This document shows positions 7,701 through 17,357 of a stretch of DNA of 34,454 nucleotides, in pieces. The notes under the pieces were generated by a model. The model saw nothing but the letters and a program-made list of their open reading frames with translations. It was not told the origin of the DNA and did no database searches. Source of the stretch: Variovorax sp. CAN15 (lineage in GTDB: Bacteria > Pseudomonadota > Gammaproteobacteria > Burkholderiales > Burkholderiaceae_C). The DNA is taken from contig NZ_JASMRZ010000010.1 of the NCBI RefSeq assembly GCF_030462475.1, forward strand, positions 94,285 through 128,738, in the 5' to 3' direction. The first letter of the stretch is position 1. Each line of letters opens with the position of its first letter. A program made the position numbers and the translations under genes.

Positions 7701-10700
7701 GATGCCCGTCGAAGTCGACGTGGACAGGCTGCTGATGCTGCTGGTAGCCGTGCTCAAGCCAGTCGAAGTCGAGGTCGACAGGCTGTTGATGCTGCTGGTC
7801 GCGGTGCTCAGGCCCGTCGAAGTCGAGGTCGACAGGCTGCCGATGCTGCTGGTGGCCGTGCTCAAACCCGTCGAGGTGGACGTGGACAGGCTGTCGATGC
7901 GGCTGTTTGCCGTGCTCAGGCCGGTCGACGTGGAGGTCGACAAGCTGCTGATGCCGGTCGAAGTCGAAGTGGACAGGCTGCCGATGCTGCTGGTTGCGGT
8001 GCTCAGACCGGTCGAGGTCGACGTCGACAGACTGTTGATACTGCTCGTCGCAGTGCTCAGGCCGGTCGAGGTCGAGGTCGACAAGCTGTCGATGCTGCTC
8101 GTTGCGGTGCTCAGGCCCGTCGAGGTGGAGGTCGACAGGCTGCCGATGCTGCTCGTCGCAGTGCTCAAGCCGCTCGAGAGCGAAGCCGTGACGGTCTTCA
8201 CCTGGGAGACGTTGACGGCGTCCGTGTCCGCGCTGCCCGGAGCCACGCCGGTGATCACGCGATTGCCGACGTTCAGTTCACCCGACGCGTTCTGCTTGCT
8301 GGTCAGGCCGAAGGCGTCGTAGTTCGTCATCTCCGCGGCGGTGCGGCTGGCCGTGGAGTTAGCACCCAACGCCACGCTGTTGTCGCCGTTGGCGACGGCG
8401 TTCTGGCCGATGGCCACGCTGTTGGCGCCGATGGCCTGGCTGTCCGCGCCGGTGCTGTTGGCGTGGAAGTACTTCGTGCCGGTGTTGTAGATCGAACTGA
8501 CCGACGAGCTCAGGGTGCTCAGGTTGCTGTTGGTCGTGCTCAGGCCGGTCGACAGGCTGCCGATGCCGCTGGTCGCCGTACTCAGGCCCGTGGAGGTCGA
8601 GGTCGAGAGGCTGCTGATGCCGGTCGAGGCCGACGTGGACAGGCTGCCGATGCTGCTCGTTGCAGTGCTCAGACCCGTGGAGGTCGAAGTCGACAGGCTG
8701 CTGATACCGGTCGAAGCCGAGGTCGACAGGCTCGCAACAGAGCTGTTCGTGGTGCTCAGGCCGGTCGAGGTCGAGGTCGAGAGGCTGCTGATACCGGTCG
8801 AGGCCGAGGTCGACAGGCTCGCAACGGAGCTGCTCGTGGTGCTCAGGCCCGTCGACGTCGAAGTCGACAGGCTGCTGATGCCGGTCGAAGCCGATGTGGA
8901 CAGGCTGCCGATGCTGCTGGTTGCCGTGCTCAGACCGGTGGAGGTCGAGGTCGACAGGCTTGCAACCGAGCTGTTCGTCGTGCTCAGGCCCGTCGACGTC
9001 GAAGTCGACAGGCTGCTGATGCCGGTCGAGGCCGACGTGGACAGGCTGCCGATGCTGCTGGTTGCCGTGCTCAGACCGGTGGAGGTCGAGGTCGACAGGC
9101 TTGCAACCGAGCTGTTCGTGGTGCTCAGCGCAGTCGAGAGGCTGCCGATGCTGCTCGCCGAGGTGCTCAGGCCGGTCGACAGGCTGCTGACGGTGCTGTT
9201 GGTCGTGCTCAGGCCAGTCGACAGGCTGTTGATGCTGCTGGTGGCGGTGCTCAGGCCAGTCGAGGCGGAAGTCGACAGGCTGCTGATGCCTGTGGAAGTC
9301 GACGTGGACAGGCTGCCGATGCTGCTTGATGCGGTGCTCAGACCGGTGGAGGTCGAGGTCGACAGGCTGCTGATGCTGCTGGTGGCGGTGCTCAGCCCCG
9401 TCGAGGTCGAGGTCGACAGGCTGTTGATCCGGCTCGTTGCGGTGCTGAGCCCGGTGGAAGTCGAGGTCGACAGGCTTGCAACGGAGCTGTTCGTGGTGCT
9501 CAGGCCGGTCGACGTCGAGGTCGAGAGGCTGGACAGGCTGCTGTTGGTCGTGCTCAGCCCGGTGGAAAGGCTCCCGATGCTGCTCGCGGTGGTGCTCATG
9601 CCGGTGCTCAGCTGGGCCACGGTCACGGCGTCCTGGGGGGCGGAGCCGTCGGCCACGTTCGTGACTCGACGCAGGGCGGAAGACGAGCCCACCGAGACTT
9701 CGGAAGCAGGCGCGGCGGTGCCGGTGAGGAAGCCCTTGCCGGCCGGCGCCGCCGTGCCGGTCACGCTGCCCGCGCCGATCGCGACGCTGTTGGCGTACGT
9801 CGCATTGGCCAGCGTGCCGATGGCCACCGTGTTCGACGCGGCGCCGGTCGCGTTGGCGCCCAGTGCGATCGCGGCATCGACCACCGTCGCGCCTGGCGGC
9901 TTGACCGTCGCGCCATTGCCGATCGCGATGCTGCGGGTCGTCCGGTCATCGGTCGTGGCGTTGCCGCCGATGGCGATGCCGGCGTTCTGGGCCGCGACGC
10001 CGATCTGGTCGGCGGATGCGCCGGTACCCAGCGCGATGCTCCCGCCCCAGCTGTTCGCGTTCGTGCCGATGGCGATCGTGTTGACATCCGTGGTGGAGCC
10101 GATCGCCGAGTTCTTGCCGATGGCGATGGAACCGTCGGCGGCCGCACGCGCGTTGGTGCCCAGCGCGAGCGAATCGGCACCGGTGGCGATGGAAGTGACG
10201 CCGACGGCCACGGCATTGGCGGCCACTGCGTTGGCGAGATTGCCGACGGCGACGCCGCCGGTGCCGTTGGCCACGGCGGTGCGGCCGACCGCCACGCTCC
10301 TGTCGCCCACCGCGTTGGCAGCCGCGCCCAGGGCCGTCGACGAAGCGCCGGTCGCCTGCGCGAAAGTACCCACGGCGGTGCCCGAGTTCTGATTGGCTTG
10401 CGCCGCGGCGCCGGCGGCCACGCTGTTCGTGCCGATGGCGTTCGCGCTGTTGCCCATGGCCAGCGAGAAATCGCCGGAGGCGCTGGAGCTTTCGCCGAAG
10501 GCCGTGCTCGAGGCGCCGGACGCCGTGCTCTTGAAGCCCACGGCGGTCGAGTTCAGGCCCTGCGCGCTCGCCGCCTGGCCATAGGCGGAGGAACTGAGGC
10601 CGTAGGCGTTGGAGCTGATGCCGACGGCGGTGCCGAAGGTGTTGGCGCGCGCACCCGTGCCGATGGCGACGGCATCGGAAGCGTAGGCATTCGCCGCGCT

Positions 10701-12059
10701 GCCGATCGCCACCGCACCGCCGGCGGTCGCGTTGGAAGCGTTGCCGAGCGCGACGGCCGCGTTGCCGGTCGCGTTGTTGAGGTTGCCGAGCGCGATGGCG
10801 CCGGTTCCGTTGGCCGTGTTGTCGGCGCCTACGGCGACCGCGCCGTTGCCGGTGGAGGTGTTCGGATCACCGATGGCCACCGCGCCGTTGCCAGTGGCCT
10901 TCTGGCCACGGCCGATCGCCACCGCGCCGCCGGCGGCGGTGCTGCTGTTCGCGGTGGTGCCGCCGGAACCGATCGCCACGTTCTGGCCCGTGGCGCCGCT
11001 GGTCACGCCATCGCCCTGGGCGATGCCGAAGGCGCCGTTGACCACCGCGCCGCGTCCGAGGGCGATGCCCGAGGTGGCTGCCGCCACCACCGACGACTGG
11101 CCGCCGATGGCGATGCCGTCGGTCGCCGCGGAATTGGCGACGCCGGTCGCGTTGCTGCCGATGGCGATGGAGCCGTTGTTCGACGCCGTGGTGCCGTTGC
11201 CGGCCGCGAGCGAGTTCTGGCCGGAGGCCTTGGCGCCCACGCCGAATGCGGTGGCGCCCTGCGCGGTTGCGCTGGTGCCGTTGTTGCCGATGGCCAGCGT
11301 GTTCGTGGCGGTGGCCGAGGTCTGGCCGCCGACCGCGGTCGAATCCTGTCCGGTGGCCTTCGCGCCCGTGCCGATCGCGGTCGCGTCGCCAAGGCCGGCG
11401 GCGGTGCCGCTCGCGTTGGCGCCCCAGCCGATCGCCAGGTTGCTGGCACCGACGCTGGCGGCATTGGCGTTCAGGCCGATGGCGATGCCGTTGACGCCCC
11501 GCGCGCTGGCCGCATTGCCCACCGCCACGCTGCTGGTACCGATCGCGTTGGCGGCGGAACCGAGGGCGGTGCTGTTGTCGCCGGCGCTGCGTGCATTGAA
11601 ACCGGCGGCCAGGCTCGTGATGCCGGTGGCCTGAGCCTGGTGGCCCAGTGCGGTGGCGAGCTTGTTGGCCACTGCCGCCATGCCGATGGCCGTGGCGCCC
11701 GCGCCCTGGGCGGTGGTGAAGGAGCCGATGGTCGTCACGCCGAGGTAGTTGCCACCGTTCGAGGAGCAGCCGGCCACCGTCGACCACACGCCCGAGCCGT
11801 CGGCCGGGGCAACGGTGGCCCCGTACGCCGTCGTGCCGTCAGGACCGGTGCCGCCGCCGGTCACGCAGGTGCCCGACGGCCCGAGCACCGAGGCTCCCGC
11901 ATGCGGACCGAACGCCATGGAGGCGATCGCCAGACCGATCGCCGCGACCGTGGTGGTCACGCTGGAACCGCTTCGCTTGCCGCGCGCCGAGGTGATCTCC
12001 GATGCCGCCACCCAGGCGCCCAGGCTTTCGTTCCATATGCTTCTGTAAGACTTGTTCAT
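4778..12059 (-). CDS. Giant trimeric autotransporter adhesin (YadA-like, type Vc), frameshifted in the stalk
   Basis: Surface adhesin, about 2427 residues if the frameshift is corrected. Order of parts: ESPR signal extension MNKSYRSIWNESLGAWVAAS; hydrophobic signal core to about residue 56; a long YadA-type head (about 100-790) of AIG..A.A.G..S.A repeats; a neck near 800-815 (RVTNVADGS..DAVTVAQL); stalk 1 (about 820-1187); a second head/neck with YNTGTKYFHANS and NRVITGVAPGSADTDAVNV; stalk 2 (about 1287-2073) made of the unit SLSTSTSTGLSTATSSIN; a third head; necks ending RISNVAPG.LPGDAVNV; and the YadA anchor with four strands ending GINAGIGWKWK. The reading frame is broken by a 2-bp loss at about 6052, after SSI in stalk 2. 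As written, translation continues out of frame to 4770 and lacks the anchor. The stalk repeats are also where assembly errors are most likely. There is no strong Shine-Dalgarno sequence; the start was chosen by the ESPR. Confidence 0.9.
5840..8200 (-). repeat. 54-bp coding repeats, stalk 2
   Basis: About 2.4 kb of tandem 54-bp units encodes SLSTSTSTGLSTATSSI followed by N, D, G or S. Eleven-residue (SLSTSASTGIS) and 14-residue (SLSTGLSTTNSTVS) variants are interspersed. Three consecutive units at 6805-6858, 6859-6912 and 6913-6966 are identical. Around 7123-7400 a 108-bp higher-order unit, made of two alternating variants, repeats. Confidence 0.9.
6050..6055 (-). other. Two-base deletion / frameshift site in the adhesin stalk
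   Basis: Neighbouring repeats read GACAGGCTGTCGATGCTGCT, but here the sequence is GACAGGCTCGATGCTGCT, missing two bases. On the coding strand ATC GAC AGC CTG becomes ATC GAG CCT. Both sides keep perfect repeat translation, but in different frames, so the lesion is located precisely. Confidence 0.9.
8500..9600 (-). repeat. Coding repeats, stalk 1
   Basis: The Ser/Thr stalk alphabet is the same as in stalk 2, with more 11- and 14-residue variants. A 141-bp block (11+18+18 residues) starting at 8866 is repeated almost exactly from 9007 to about 9128. Confidence 0.85.
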
Positions 12060-12550
12060 GTGAATATCGGCTCGCGGTGTGGACGGATTCGGATTGGCAG
12101 AAATGCGATGCTTCCTGCCTCAGGCTCCATCGCGGAGGCGCTCAATAAGGCACCTCGATTACAAGAATGGTGGAATGTACGGAGTTGTTTACATTTCCGG
12201 TGCACCGCAACAATCTTCAAAATCTCCTCTGATGATTTAGTTCACAAAAATTTCAAAAAGCGTCCTGACTTGCATGCCAGAAGTTAACGATGAGTGTTGA
12301 AACAGGGTTCCAATTGAGGCGCGGCAGCCCTCCAACTCCATCCATTTGCATCGAACACCTCCTATTTGATGGACTTTTCGAGCCGTTCTCCGTGATGTCA
12401 CGCAGGCGTTCGCTTGTTGATTTCTTTGAACGCAAAGGTCTGCCGAGAATTTAAAATCGTGAAATTGATCACAACCAAATACCAAGTTTTGTGATCTTTT
12501 TCACGCAAATAAGTCTGCCTCCGGCAATTAACATTTAAGAAACAATTCAA
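12060..12550. promoter_or_regulatory. AT-rich divergent intergenic region between the adhesin and DUF2827 protein C
   Basis: These 491 bp without a gene are clearly more AT-rich than the flanks and separate two divergent transcription units. They hold the long dyad at 12458-12505, a short dyad CGTGATGTCACG at 12391-12402, and one copy of AACCAAATA at 12473-12481. No convincing -35/-10 pair could be chosen for either direction. No conserved ORF or RNA gene was recognised. Confidence 0.6.
12458..12505. promoter_or_regulatory. Two CRP-like sites forming a 48-bp dyad
   Basis: Site 1, CGTGA-AATTGA-TCACA (12458-12473), and site 2, TGTGA-TCTTTT-TCACG (12490-12505), both fit the TGTGA-N6-TCACA pattern of CRP-family regulators with one mismatch each. 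Their centres are 32 bp apart, about three helical turns. Site 2 is the inverse of site 1, so 17-base arms (CGTGAAATTGATCACAA and TTGTGATCTTTTTCACG) pair at 15 positions across a 14-base spacer. They lie 46-93 bp before the DUF2827 protein C start. Which promoter they serve is unknown. Confidence 0.55.
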
Positions 12551-13687
12551 ATGTCCCTCGCCTCCAGGCTGCGCATCGGAATCACCATCGGCCTTCATCA
12601 CGAGGCCGAAACGCTCTGGAACAACGGCATCAAGCAGAACGCCGTTTTCCTGGCGGAGGCGCTGAAGCACTGTCCGACCGTGGCGTCGGTGGTGCTTGTT
12701 AACACCACGGCCATCCCGATCACGCCGGCCCTGCCCTGGGACCAGGCGCGCTGGCCCACAGTGACCTTCGAGGCGGCCAAGGACAACGTCGACGTGCTGA
12801 TCGAACTCGGGGGCCAGATCGACGCGGCGCAGACCGACTACCTGAAGCAGCGCGGCGCACGGCTGGTGTCGTACTGCTGCGGCTTCGAATACGTGCACGC
12901 CATGGAGGCGATGCTGTTCAACAAGCCGCTCTGGGGACAGAACCTGTTCGTCAACCAGCGCTACGACGACATCTGGATGGTTCCGCAGGTGGCCAACATC
13001 AGCCAGCCGTACTTCGAGGTGCTGCGCCGGGCCGATGCACGCCCGGTGCCTTTCGTCTGGAGCCCGGTGTTCCTGGACGAACGCACGCGCACGCTGCCCG
13101 ATGCCGGCGTCTACCAGCCGAAGGCCGGCCCGCGCCGGCTCAGCGTGATGGAGCCGAACATCAACGTGGTGAAGTTCTGCCTCTACCCGGTGCTGATCGC
13201 CGAGCTGGCCTACCGGTCGCGGCCGGAGGCCATCGCCCTGCTGCAGGTCACCAACGCCGAGCGGCTGGCGAAGGAGAACATGGAGTTCATCACGCTGATG
13301 AACCAGCTCGACCTGGTGCGCCAGCACAAGGCCGTCTTCCTGGGCCGGCACGAGACGCCCGTGTTCCTCGCGCAGAGCACCGACATCGTGGTCTCGCACC
13401 AGTGGGAGAACCCGCTCAACTACTTCTACCTGGAGACCTGCTGGCAGGGCTACCCGCTGGTGCACAACGCACACCTGTGCGCGGACCTGGGCTACTACTA
13501 CCAGGGCAACGACGTGGCCGGCGCCAGCGCCCGTGTGATCGAGGCCATCGACACGCACGACGCGCAGGCCGACGCGTACCGCGAACGCCAGCGCAGCCTG
13601 ATCGGCCGCTACCTCCCCGGCAACGCCGCGGCCACGGAGGTCTACGACACCCTGCTGCTCGGCCTGATGCGGCGCGCAGCCCGATAA
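12551..13687 (+). CDS. DUF2827 protein C, probable glycosyltransferase-like
   Basis: The product has 378 residues, MSLASRLRIGITIGLHHEAE, and is the third paralogue, divergent from the adhesin. Shared motifs are FVWSP, LSVMEPNINVVKFCLYPVL, NQLDLVRQHKAVFLGRHE, and SHQWENPLNYFYLETCWQGY followed by PLVHNAHLCADLGYYYQGND. It differs from A and B by CWQG in place of LYGG/LYGN. No signal peptide is seen, so it is presumably cytoplasmic. The same fold argument for a GT-B-like transferase applies. Its leader is AT-rich, with only a weak Shine-Dalgarno sequence and the CRP-like dyad upstream. The GT-A-like gene follows 40 bp downstream on the same strand, so the two probably form an operon. Confidence 0.85.
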   Translation: MSLASRLRIGITIGLHHEAETLWNNGIKQNAVFLAEALKHCPTVASVVLVNTTAIPITPALPWDQARWPTVTFEAAKDNVDVLIELGGQIDAAQTDYLKQRGARLVSYCCGFEYVHAMEAMLFNKPLWGQNLFVNQRYDDIWMVPQVANISQPYFEVLRRADARPVPFVWSPVFLDERTRTLPDAGVYQPKAGPRRLSVMEPNINVVKFCLYPVLIAELAYRSRPEAIALLQVTNAERLAKENMEFITLMNQLDLVRQHKAVFLGRHETPVFLAQSTDIVVSHQWENPLNYFYLETCWQGYPLVHNAHLCADLGYYYQGNDVAGASARVIEAIDTHDAQADAYRERQRSLIGRYLPGNAAATEVYDTLLLGLMRRAAR

Positions 13688-13727
13688 GCTCGGCAGTCAC
13701 AGCCAACGACAAGCGAACGGAACCGAC

Positions 13728-14588
13728 ATGCTCGACCCATCCGAACTCCGGCAGTTCTTCCCCGTGATCATGACGCCGAGCCACGACGGCAAGGTCTTCC
13801 TGAACTACGTCAACTCGATGCTGAACTTCACCGTGCAGGCCGAACGCGCCGGCATGCGGCTGCAGGTGCTCACGCACCAGGGCGAGAGCCTGGTGACGCG
13901 CGCGCGGAACAACTGCGTGGCCCAGTTCCTGGCCAATCCGCAATGGACGCACCTGTTCTGGATCGACGCCGACATCGGCTTCTCGGCGCAGGCGGCCTTC
14001 CGCCTCCTGCTGTCGGGCTACGACGTCGCGGCGGGCGTCTATCCGCTGAAGCGGGAGAACTGGCCCGACGGCGGCGTGGCCGCGGGCACGACGCAGCAGC
14101 AGTTCGAATCCACCTTCACCCGCTACACGGTCAACGCCAAGGCCTCCGAGATCACCTCGCGGGTCGAGCTCGAAGTGCAGCCCGACGGCTTCATGAAGAT
14201 GACCGAGGCGCCCACCGGTTTCATGGTGATCAAGCGCTCGGTGTTCGAGCGGCTCATGGCGGGCTACCCCGATCTCAGCTACGTGCCCGACAGCATCGGC
14301 GAGGCCGACCTGGGCCTGCACTACCGCTTCTTCGACGTGATGGTCGATCCGCAGACGCGGCGCTACCTGTCGGAGGACTACGGCTTCTGCCGCCTCTGGA
14401 CGGGGCTGGGCGAATCGATCTACATCGATGCCAATTCCAACCTGTCGCACCAGGGCGCGAAGCTGTATCGCGGCGACTTCGCCAACTCGCTGCTCAACGC
14501 ACTGCCCCATGCGGTCGGCGGCCCGGCCGGCGCAGCGATGGTGCTCAAGGGGCAGGAGCACCTGCAGCCCAATCAGCCGCCGCTCTGA
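13728..14588 (+). CDS. GT-A-like glycosyltransferase with DxD motif
   Basis: The product has 286 residues. The N-terminal half has the look of a nucleotide-diphospho-sugar transferase. There is an ESLVTRARNN segment (residues 53-62) and then a hydrophobic strand ending in LFWIDADIGF, with D80-A81-D82 in the DxD position that binds metal and sugar nucleotide. VAAGVYPLKREN follows, and later EAPTGFMVIKRSVFERL and SEDYGFCRLWTGLG, where an E-D pair could be the catalytic region. No transmembrane segment or signal peptide is seen. It is the second gene of the plus-strand pair with DUF2827 protein C. The donor sugar and acceptor cannot be read from the sequence; the adhesin stalk as acceptor is an inference from neighbourhood. 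Confidence 0.75.
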   Translation: MLDPSELRQFFPVIMTPSHDGKVFLNYVNSMLNFTVQAERAGMRLQVLTHQGESLVTRARNNCVAQFLANPQWTHLFWIDADIGFSAQAAFRLLLSGYDVAAGVYPLKRENWPDGGVAAGTTQQQFESTFTRYTVNAKASEITSRVELEVQPDGFMKMTEAPTGFMVIKRSVFERLMAGYPDLSYVPDSIGEADLGLHYRFFDVMVDPQTRRYLSEDYGFCRLWTGLGESIYIDANSNLSHQGAKLYRGDFANSLLNALPHAVGGPAGAAMVLKGQEHLQPNQPPL

Positions 14589-14613
14589 GCAAAGCGCCCC
14601 GCCCAAACGCCAA

Positions 14614-14633
14614 AGCCCCGCCGAAGCGGGGCC
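14614..14633 (-). terminator. Terminator after acnB
   Basis: GCCCCGC-CGAA-GCGGGGC lies at 14615-14632. Read on the minus strand it is a GC-rich stem closed by a C(TTCG)G tetraloop and followed by TTTGG. It lies between the convergent ends of acnB and the GT-A gene and may serve both. Confidence 0.7.
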
Positions 14634-14678
14634 TTATCCTGGAATCACCCGGATGAGGTGATCAGGAGGCAGTTGCGA

Positions 14679-17270
14679 TCAGGCCGCGACCGTATCCGCC
14701 ACGCCCTTGTAGTCCTCGATCTTGTCGAAGTTCAGGTACTGGTAGATCTTGTCGCCGTTGCTGTTGATCACGCCGATGTCGGCCATGTATTCCTCGCGCG
14801 TCGGGATGCGGCCGAGCTTCGAGCAGATGGAGGCCAGTTCCGCCGAGCCCAGGTACACGTTGGTGTTCTTGCCCAGGCGGTTCGGGAAGTTGCGGGTGCT
14901 GGTCGACATGACGGTGGCGCCTTCGCGCACCTGGGCCTGGTTGCCCATGCACAGCGAGCAGCCCGGCATTTCGGTGCGGGCGCCGGCATTGCCGAACACG
15001 CCGTAGTGGCCTTCTTCGGTGAGCTGCTGCGCGTCCATCTTGGTCGGCGGCGCGATCCACAGCTTGACCGGGATGTCGCGCTTGCCTTCGAGCAGCTTCG
15101 ACGCGGCGCGGAAGTGGCCGATGTTGGTCATGCACGAGCCGATGAACACTTCGTCGATCTTGGCGCCGGCCACGTCCGACAGCGTCTTCACGTCGTCGGG
15201 GTCGTTCGGGCAGGCCACGATCGGCTCGTGGATGTCGGCCAGGTCGATCTCGATGACGGCCGCGTAGTCGGCGTCGTCGTCGCCCTTGAGCAGCTGCGGG
15301 TCCTTCAGCCAGGCTTCCTGGGCGGCGATGCGGCGCTGCAGCGTGCGTGCGTCGGCATAGCCCTCGGCGATCATCCACTTCATCAGCGTGATGTTGCTGT
15401 TGATGTACTCGATGATCGGTTCCTTGTTCAGGTGCACCGTGCAGCCGGCGGCCGAGCGTTCGGCCGAGGCGTCGCTCAGTTCGAAGGCCTGTTCCACCTT
15501 CAGGTCGGGCAGGCCCTCGATTTCGAGGATGCGGCCCGAGAAGATGTTCTTCTTGCCCTTCTTCTCGACCGTCAGCAGGCCGGACTTGATGGCGTACAGC
15601 GGAATCGCGTTGACCAGGTCGCGCAGCGTGACGCCGGGCTGCATCTTGCCCTTGAAGCGCACGAGCACCGATTCAGGCATGTCCAGCGGCATCACGCCGG
15701 TGGCGGCTGCGAAGGCCACGAGGCCCGAACCGGCCGGGAAGCTGATGCCGATGGGGAAGCGGGTGTGGCTGTCGCCGCCGGTGCCCACGGTATCGGGCGT
15801 CAGCAGGCGGTTGAGCCACGAGTGGATCACGCCGTCGCCCGGACGCAGCGAGACGCCGCCGCGGGTGCTGATGAAGTCGGGCAGCTCGTGGTGCATCTTC
15901 ACGTCCACCTTCTTCGGATAGGCGGCGGTGTGGCAGAACGACTGCATCACGAGGTCGGCCGAGAAGCCCAGGCAAGCCAGGTCCTTCAGCTCGTCGCGCG
16001 TCATCGGGCCGGTGGTGTCCTGCGAACCGACCGAGGTCATCTTGGGTTCGCAGTACGTGCCCGGGCGCACGCCCTGGCCTTCGGGCAGGCCGCAGGCGCG
16101 GCCGACCATCTTCTGTGCGAGCGAGAAGCCCTTCTTGGTGTCGACCGGGCTTTGCGGCAAGCGGAACTGCGTCGAGGCGGGCAGGCCCAGCGCTTCGCGT
16201 GCCTTGGTGGTGAGGCCGCGGCCGATGATCAGCGGAATGCGGCCGCCGGCGCGCACTTCGTCGAACAGCACGTCGCTCTTGACCGTGAACTCGGCGATGA
16301 CCTTGCCGTCCTTCAGCGCCTTGCCTTCATAGGGGCGCAGCTCGACGACGTCGCCGGTCTCCATCTGGCTCACGTCGAGCTCGATGGGCAGCGCGCCGGC
16401 GTCTTCCATGGTGTTGTAGAAGATCGGGGCGATCTTCGTGCCCAGGCACACGCCACCGAAGCGCTTGTTGGGGATGAAGGGGATGTCTTCGCCCGTGAAC
16501 CACAGCACCGAGTTGGTGGCCGACTTGCGGCTGGAGCCAGTGCCGACCACGTCGCCCACGTAGGCGACCTGGTGGCCCTTTTCCTTGAGCGACTCGATGA
16601 ACTTGACCGGGCCGCGCTTGCCGTCTTCCTCGGGCTGGAACGCGGTGCCTTCACGCTTGTTCTTGAGCATGGCCAGCGCGTGCATCGGGATGTCGGGGCG
16701 CGTGGTGGCGTCGGGCGCGGGCGAGAGGTCGTCGGTGTTGGTTTCGCCGGGAACCTTGAAGACCGTGATGGTCAGGCTCTGCGGCACTTCGGGGCGGCTG
16801 GTGAACCACTCGGCATCGGCCCAGCTCTGCAGCACGCCCTTGGCGTTGGTGTTGCCCTTGTCGGCCTTTTCCTTGACGTCGTGGAACTGGTCGAACATCA
16901 GCAGGGTTTTCTTGAGGCCCTCTGCCGCCACGGTGCCGACTTCGGCATCGTCGAGCAGATCGATCAGGGGGCTGATGTTGTAGCCGCCGAGCATGGTGCC
17001 GAGAAGTTCGGTGGCGCGGGCGCGCGAGATGAACGCGCTCTTCTCGGTGCCGTGGGCCACGGCCGCGAGGTAGCTCGCCTTGACCTTGGCGGCGTCGTCG
17101 ACGCCGGCAGGCACGCGGTGGGTCAGCAGGTCGAGCAGGAAGGCGCCGTCCTTGGGCGTAGCGCTCTTGAGGAGCTCGATCGCTTCAGAGGTCTGCTTCG
17201 CGCTCAGGGGCAGCGGCGGGATACCGAGCGCGGCGCGTTCGGCAACATGGTCAACGTAGGCTTGCAACAT
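14679..17270 (-). CDS. acnB: Aconitate hydratase B
   Basis: Interconverts citrate and isocitrate through cis-aconitate in the TCA cycle; the family also acts on 2-methylisocitrate. The product has 863 residues, close to E. coli AcnB. The start [20 protein letters not shown] aligns with the E. coli start MLEEYRKHVAERAAEGIAPK, and GGAG lies 8 bases before the ATG. An upstream in-frame ATG adds only 11 residues and is not preferred. An N-terminal helical HEAT-like region is followed by the aconitase core with [14 protein letters not shown], the three cluster cysteines in [11 protein letters not shown] and [11 protein letters not shown], and [20 protein letters not shown]. It is the last gene of the minus-strand mdh-tam-lyase-acnB series, with a strong hairpin in its leader (17297-17348). 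Confidence 0.97.
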   Translation of the reverse strand: MLQAYVDHVAERAALGIPPLPLSAKQTSEAIELLKSATPKDGAFLLDLLTHRVPAGVDDAAKVKASYLAAVAHGTEKSAFISRARATELLGTMLGGYNISPLIDLLDDAEVGTVAAEGLKKTLLMFDQFHDVKEKADKGNTNAKGVLQSWADAEWFTSRPEVPQSLTITVFKVPGETNTDDLSPAPDATTRPDIPMHALAMLKNKREGTAFQPEEDGKRGPVKFIESLKEKGHQVAYVGDVVGTGSSRKSATNSVLWFTGEDIPFIPNKRFGGVCLGTKIAPIFYNTMEDAGALPIELDVSQMETGDVVELRPYEGKALKDGKVIAEFTVKSDVLFDEVRAGGRIPLIIGRGLTTKAREALGLPASTQFRLPQSPVDTKKGFSLAQKMVGRACGLPEGQGVRPGTYCEPKMTSVGSQDTTGPMTRDELKDLACLGFSADLVMQSFCHTAAYPKKVDVKMHHELPDFISTRGGVSLRPGDGVIHSWLNRLLTPDTVGTGGDSHTRFPIGISFPAGSGLVAFAAATGVMPLDMPESVLVRFKGKMQPGVTLRDLVNAIPLYAIKSGLLTVEKKGKKNIFSGRILEIEGLPDLKVEQAFELSDASAERSAAGCTVHLNKEPIIEYINSNITLMKWMIAEGYADARTLQRRIAAQEAWLKDPQLLKGDDDADYAAVIEIDLADIHEPIVACPNDPDDVKTLSDVAGAKIDEVFIGSCMTNIGHFRAASKLLEGKRDIPVKLWIAPPTKMDAQQLTEEGHYGVFGNAGARTEMPGCSLCMGNQAQVREGATVMSTSTRNFPNRLGKNTNVYLGSAELASICSKLGRIPTREEYMADIGVINSNGDKIYQYLNFDKIEDYKGVADTVAA

Positions 17271-17296
17271 CTTCTTTTCTCCGGAAACTGGGCTGG

Positions 17297-17348
17297 CGGG
17301 CATGCGGGGCGGCTCCCACGGTCAAGCAAGAGCCGCGCCGCACGCCCG
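17297..17348 (-). promoter_or_regulatory. Long stable hairpin in the acnB leader
   Basis: Two 19-base arms, 17297-17315 and 17330-17348, pair at 18 of 19 positions counting one G-U pair, around a 14-base loop. On the minus strand the hairpin ends about 26 bases before the acnB ATG. No T-run follows, so it is not a classical terminator. It could protect or process the acnB mRNA, or act as an attenuator. Confidence 0.55.
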
Positions 17349-17357
17349 TAGGGGCGC

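Noticed and set aside
5840..9600. CRISPR-like regular repeats.
   Set aside because: Units are contiguous, in frame and protein-coding; there are no unique spacers and no cas genes.
6055..10392. Very long plus-strand ORFs (755 and 625 codons) with VEVEVDRLL-type repeats opposite the adhesin stalk.
   Set aside because: They are antisense shadows of the 54-bp coding repeats. The minus-strand reading has ESPR, heads, necks and anchor, whereas the antisense has no recognisable start context or domain.
17271..17303. A longer start for acnB ([11 protein letters not shown]...).
   Set aside because: Alignment with known AcnB starts and the GGAG spacing favour 17270.
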